This document shows positions 11,223 to 13,687 of a stretch of DNA of 13,687 nt, piece after piece. The DNA comes from DASSKA01 sp035765755. Its GTDB lineage: Bacteria > Actinomycetota > Actinomycetes > Propionibacteriales > Nocardioidaceae. The stretch covers positions 1 to 13,687 of the forward strand of contig DASTWW010000160.1 of NCBI GenBank assembly GCA_035765755.1. Direction: 5' to 3'. Numbering within the stretch: the stretch's first letter is position 1; every line of letters begins with the position of its first letter. A program made the translations under genes and the position numbers. The notes beneath the pieces are model-generated. The model made no database searches. It had not been told where the DNA came from and worked only from the letters and a program-made list of their open reading frames with translations.

Positions 11223-13424
11223 ATGTCCGCGCTCGCAGCGCTGCTTCGCCGGCTCCGCGAGGAGTCCGGGCTGACTCAGGAGGAGCTCGCTGAGCGCGCA
11301 GGGGTGAGCGCTCGAACGATCAGCGACACCGAACGTGGCTTGCGGGTGCGCCTGTACGCAGACACCGCGGACCGGCTGGCCTCCGGCCTCGGTCTCGATG
11401 GCTCGATCCGCCACTCCTTCATCGAGGTGGCGCGCGGACGTTATCGCGCCGAGAGGGGTGCGATCACCACGCTGCCGCACCCGCTCACGCCGTTGGTGGG
11501 CCGCACCGAGGAGCTGAGTGTGCTGGTCCGGGACCTGCAGCCGGGCGCACGACGGCTGGCGACAGTGACAGGTCTGGGTGGTGCCGGCAAGACGCGGCTG
11601 GCGGTGGCCGCAGCGGAGCGATTGGCGCCGGCGTACGGCGGACGCGTCTGCTTCGTCCGGCTTGTCCCCGGTGCCGACCCCGACCGGCTCGTCGACTCGG
11701 TGGCCTCGGCTCTCGGCACCGCGCCCTCGTCGGTTGCCGCTGGGGTCGCGGGTAGGCCGACGCTCGTCGTCCTCGACTCATTCGAGCACGCGCTGCCCGC
11801 GACCGGGGCGTTGGGCGACCTGCTGGGGAGGGCACCCGAACTCCAAGCACTCGTCACTAGCCGCGAGCGGGTGCGGATCGCCGGCGAGCGGGAGCTGGCC
11901 CTCGGTCCCCTCCCACCTGACGATGCAGCGGCGCTCTTCCTGGATCGGATGCACGATCTCGACCCCCAGCTGCCCGACGACCCGGAACTGGTCGCGGAGA
12001 TCTGCCGCCTCGTCAGCGGCCTCCCGCTCCCTTTGGAGCTGGCCGCAGCTCACCTCCGATACCTCCCGCTTGACCTGCTCCGTGACCGGCTCCGCGCCGG
12101 GCTCACGGATGCCCGCCATGTCGTGCAGGAAGCCGTGGCGTGGAGCGTGTCGACTCTCTCCACCGACCAGGGCGCGGTCCTCGCTGCGGCCGCGATGTTC
12201 GAAGCCGGCTGGAGACTCGACGCGCTTCAGGCCGTGTGTGGCGAGGTCGACGTGGTCGGGGCGCTGGGAACGCTCGCGGACCGGAGCTTGGTGCTGCTCG
12301 ACCCGGGCGATCCGACACCGCGTTGGCGAATGCTCGACGTGGTCCGAGAGATCGCCGCCGACCTCGAGCCGGAGCAGCGGACACGCCGTACCGCGTACAC
12401 CAAGTACTACCTGCGTTTGCTGGACGACGTCAGCGGCAAGCTCGGCCAGGAACGGGACTGGTACCGGGTGCTCGCCGCAGAGGAGCCCAACGTCCGGAGC
12501 GCCCTCACATGGGCTGAGCGCGACGGCGCCGCGACAACATTGCTCACCCTGGCGACCCGCATGTGGCTCTTCTGGCAGGCCCGCGGCGGCCTCGACGAGG
12601 GACGCCACTGGCTGACCACCGGGCTCGCACTGCACCCACCTGCCGAGCCGGGCGTTCGGGCCTCCGCGCTGTGGGGGCAGGCCTGGCTCGCCTACCACCA
12701 GGCCGACGACGAGGTAGCCGAAGCCGCAGGCCGCGAGCTCGCGGTTCTGGCCGCCGAGCGGGGCGACCTGACGACTCGGCGCAACGCCCTGACCATCGCG
12801 GGCATCGTCGCGATCGCGCGAGACCGGCCCCAGGATGCGGTCGCGCACCTCACCGAGGCTCTGGCGATCGCACGTGACCTGGACCAGCCCTGGATCCTGG
12901 CCACCTCCCTGCTGAACCAAGGACTCGCGCACCTCGCCCTCGGCAAGCCGGACAGGGCTCGACCGGCGCTGGGAGAGGCGCTCTCGACGTACGACAAGAT
13001 CGGCGACGAGCGCTTCCACGCCCGCTGCCTGGCCTACCTTGGCCTGGCGTCGCTGCTGGAGAACGATCCCGGTCGCGCCGGGGCGCTCTTTGCCCAGAGC
13101 CTCAGGACGTTCGCCGAACTGGCCGAGCCAGCTGGGACCGCCGAGGGAGTGGCCGGCATCGCAGCGGTCGCCGCCACCACCGGTCAGACGATCAGGGCCG
13201 CAACGCTCGGCGGAGCAGCGGAGCGGCTACGGGAGACCGTCGCAGCTCGCCAGCTGCCACTGGAACGCAGGGCCACCGCGCCCTATCTCACCAGCGCCGA
13301 GCAAGCCGTCGGATCCACCGAGTGGGCACGGGCCTGGCGCTCGGGCCGCCAGCTGACTTTGACCGCCGCCGTGTCCCTGGCGCTCACAGAGCACCCCGAC
13401 CTCCGCAGCACCCACCGGCCATGA
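11223..13424 (+). CDS. XRE-family HTH / STAND ATPase / TPR regulator
   Basis: This 733-residue three-part regulator starts with an XRE helix-turn-helix at about 5-60 (GLTQEELAERAGVSARTISDTERG). A STAND/NB-ARC-type ATPase follows: PLVGRTEEL at 90-98, Walker A GLGGAGKT at 117-124, Walker B LVVLDSFEH at 181-189, sensor VTSRERVRIAGE at 211-222, GLPLPLELAA at 266-275, and RWRMLDVVREIA at 367-378. After about 400 come helical TPR-like repeats (for example NALTIAGIVAIARDRPQDAV and LAYLGLASLLENDPGRAG). Such proteins are thought to oligomerise on ATP and ligand binding to activate transcription. The Walker B Asn common in the LDNxEH form is Ser here. The ATG at 11223 is supported by the hexamer and by the HTH starting at once; an upstream start would overlap the SnoaL-like gene. 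Confidence 0.9.
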   Translation: MSALAALLRRLREESGLTQEELAERAGVSARTISDTERGLRVRLYADTADRLASGLGLDGSIRHSFIEVARGRYRAERGAITTLPHPLTPLVGRTEELSVLVRDLQPGARRLATVTGLGGAGKTRLAVAAAERLAPAYGGRVCFVRLVPGADPDRLVDSVASALGTAPSSVAAGVAGRPTLVVLDSFEHALPATGALGDLLGRAPELQALVTSRERVRIAGERELALGPLPPDDAAALFLDRMHDLDPQLPDDPELVAEICRLVSGLPLPLELAAAHLRYLPLDLLRDRLRAGLTDARHVVQEAVAWSVSTLSTDQGAVLAAAAMFEAGWRLDALQAVCGEVDVVGALGTLADRSLVLLDPGDPTPRWRMLDVVREIAADLEPEQRTRRTAYTKYYLRLLDDVSGKLGQERDWYRVLAAEEPNVRSALTWAERDGAATTLLTLATRMWLFWQARGGLDEGRHWLTTGLALHPPAEPGVRASALWGQAWLAYHQADDEVAEAAGRELAVLAAERGDLTTRRNALTIAGIVAIARDRPQDAVAHLTEALAIARDLDQPWILATSLLNQGLAHLALGKPDRARPALGEALSTYDKIGDERFHARCLAYLGLASLLENDPGRAGALFAQSLRTFAELAEPAGTAEGVAGIAAVAATTGQTIRAATLGGAAERLRETVAARQLPLERRATAPYLTSAEQAVGSTEWARAWRSGRQLTLTAAVSLALTEHPDLRSTHRP

Positions 13425-13441
13425 CCGCAGAGTCGCTTGCG

Positions 13442-13465
13442 CCGGGCGGATGCGATACCGCCCGG
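13442..13465 (+). terminator. Hairpin terminator candidate after the large regulator
   Basis: CCGGGCGG (13442-13449) and CCGCCCGG (13458-13465) form a perfect 8-bp GC stem with an 8-nt loop, 17 bp beyond the stop codon. There is no T tract. Confidence 0.55.
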
Positions 13466-13552
13466 TCAACCCAGGGCCACCCTTCCCTTCAGGTCCGACC
13501 TGCGCACCCATGACCCGCAAAGATGCGACGTCCCAACTGCGTCACACCGCCG

Positions 13553-13687
13553 GTGCGCCGTGAGGCGCTTGTTGATTGAGTGGAGGTGAGAGACCTTCGC
13601 CTCCGTCCCGTCGCAGCGGGGCGGTGAAGCTGGGGGCAGCCTGTTCCGGGAGGTGCCGGGATGGGTGGCAAGCGGCCCCGACAAAGC
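13553..13687 (+). other. Unassigned right-edge sequence; possible new gene or retroelement start
   Basis: GTGCGCC at 13553 is the usual first heptamer of bacterial group II introns. It is followed by the hairpins GCGCC-GTGA-GGCGC (13555-13568) and GGAGG...CCTCC (13582-13604 region). Near the edge, GGGAGG (13648-13653) precedes an ATG at 13661 by 7 nt, opening a frame MGGKRPRQS that runs off the window. Both readings rest on very little sequence. Confidence 0.25.

Noticed and set aside
1..13687. CRISPR arrays, rRNA genes, and toxin-antitoxin or phage-defence operons
   Set aside because: No regularly spaced repeats, rRNA-like stretches or recognisable defence genes were seen. The STAND ATPase has an XRE DNA-binding domain and TPRs, which fit a transcription regulator rather than a defence effector.

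Overview
The window is GC-rich DNA from an actinomycete. The evidence is strong G/C third-position bias, a nadA-nadB operon facing an NrtR-type regulator, an F420-type PPOX oxidoreductase, a DUF6069 protein, and many genes that appear to be leaderless. The exact order cannot be read from the sequence.

Left part (1-2975) looks like core chromosome. nadB (L-aspartate oxidase, cut by the window edge) and nadA (quinolinate synthase) form a minus-strand NAD biosynthesis operon with an ATGA overlap. The NAD-responsive repressor NrtR is transcribed divergently. The 59-bp gap between them holds a 17-bp palindrome that is a good operator candidate. Next come a complete tRNA-Phe(GAA) with encoded CCA and a strong hairpin terminator.

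Middle part (2976-7959) is a patchwork of small units. It holds a lone ornithine cyclodeaminase/mu-crystallin family protein and a minus-strand DinB-family protein. A MarR regulator faces a two-gene operon (DUF6069 membrane protein plus F420-type PPOX enzyme), with repeated GTGATGAT-like operator sites between them. Then come an unrecognised five-helix membrane protein and a 55-residue small protein gene.

An IS110/IS1111-family element lies at about 8100-9815. It encodes a DEDD recombinase of 457 residues and has imperfect subterminal inverted repeats. Its long, strongly structured 3' non-coding region is where a bridge RNA/seekRNA would be expected in an IS1111-type element. Two short stretches of that region match or complement the DNA at the two element ends, which makes it the most interesting signal here.

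Right part (9816-13687) contains a broken MmcQ/YjbR gene, a YrdB/DUF2568 membrane protein, and a SnoaL-like protein divergent from a large XRE-HTH/STAND ATPase/TPR regulator. The last 135 bases are ambiguous; they may be a new gene start or the 5' end of a retroelement.

Across the window, genes fall into two start classes. Six stand-alone or regulatory genes have a TAnnnT hexamer 6-7 nt before the start codon (leaderless pattern). The others have a Shine-Dalgarno sequence or a coupled ATGA start, except that dinB shows no clear start signal.
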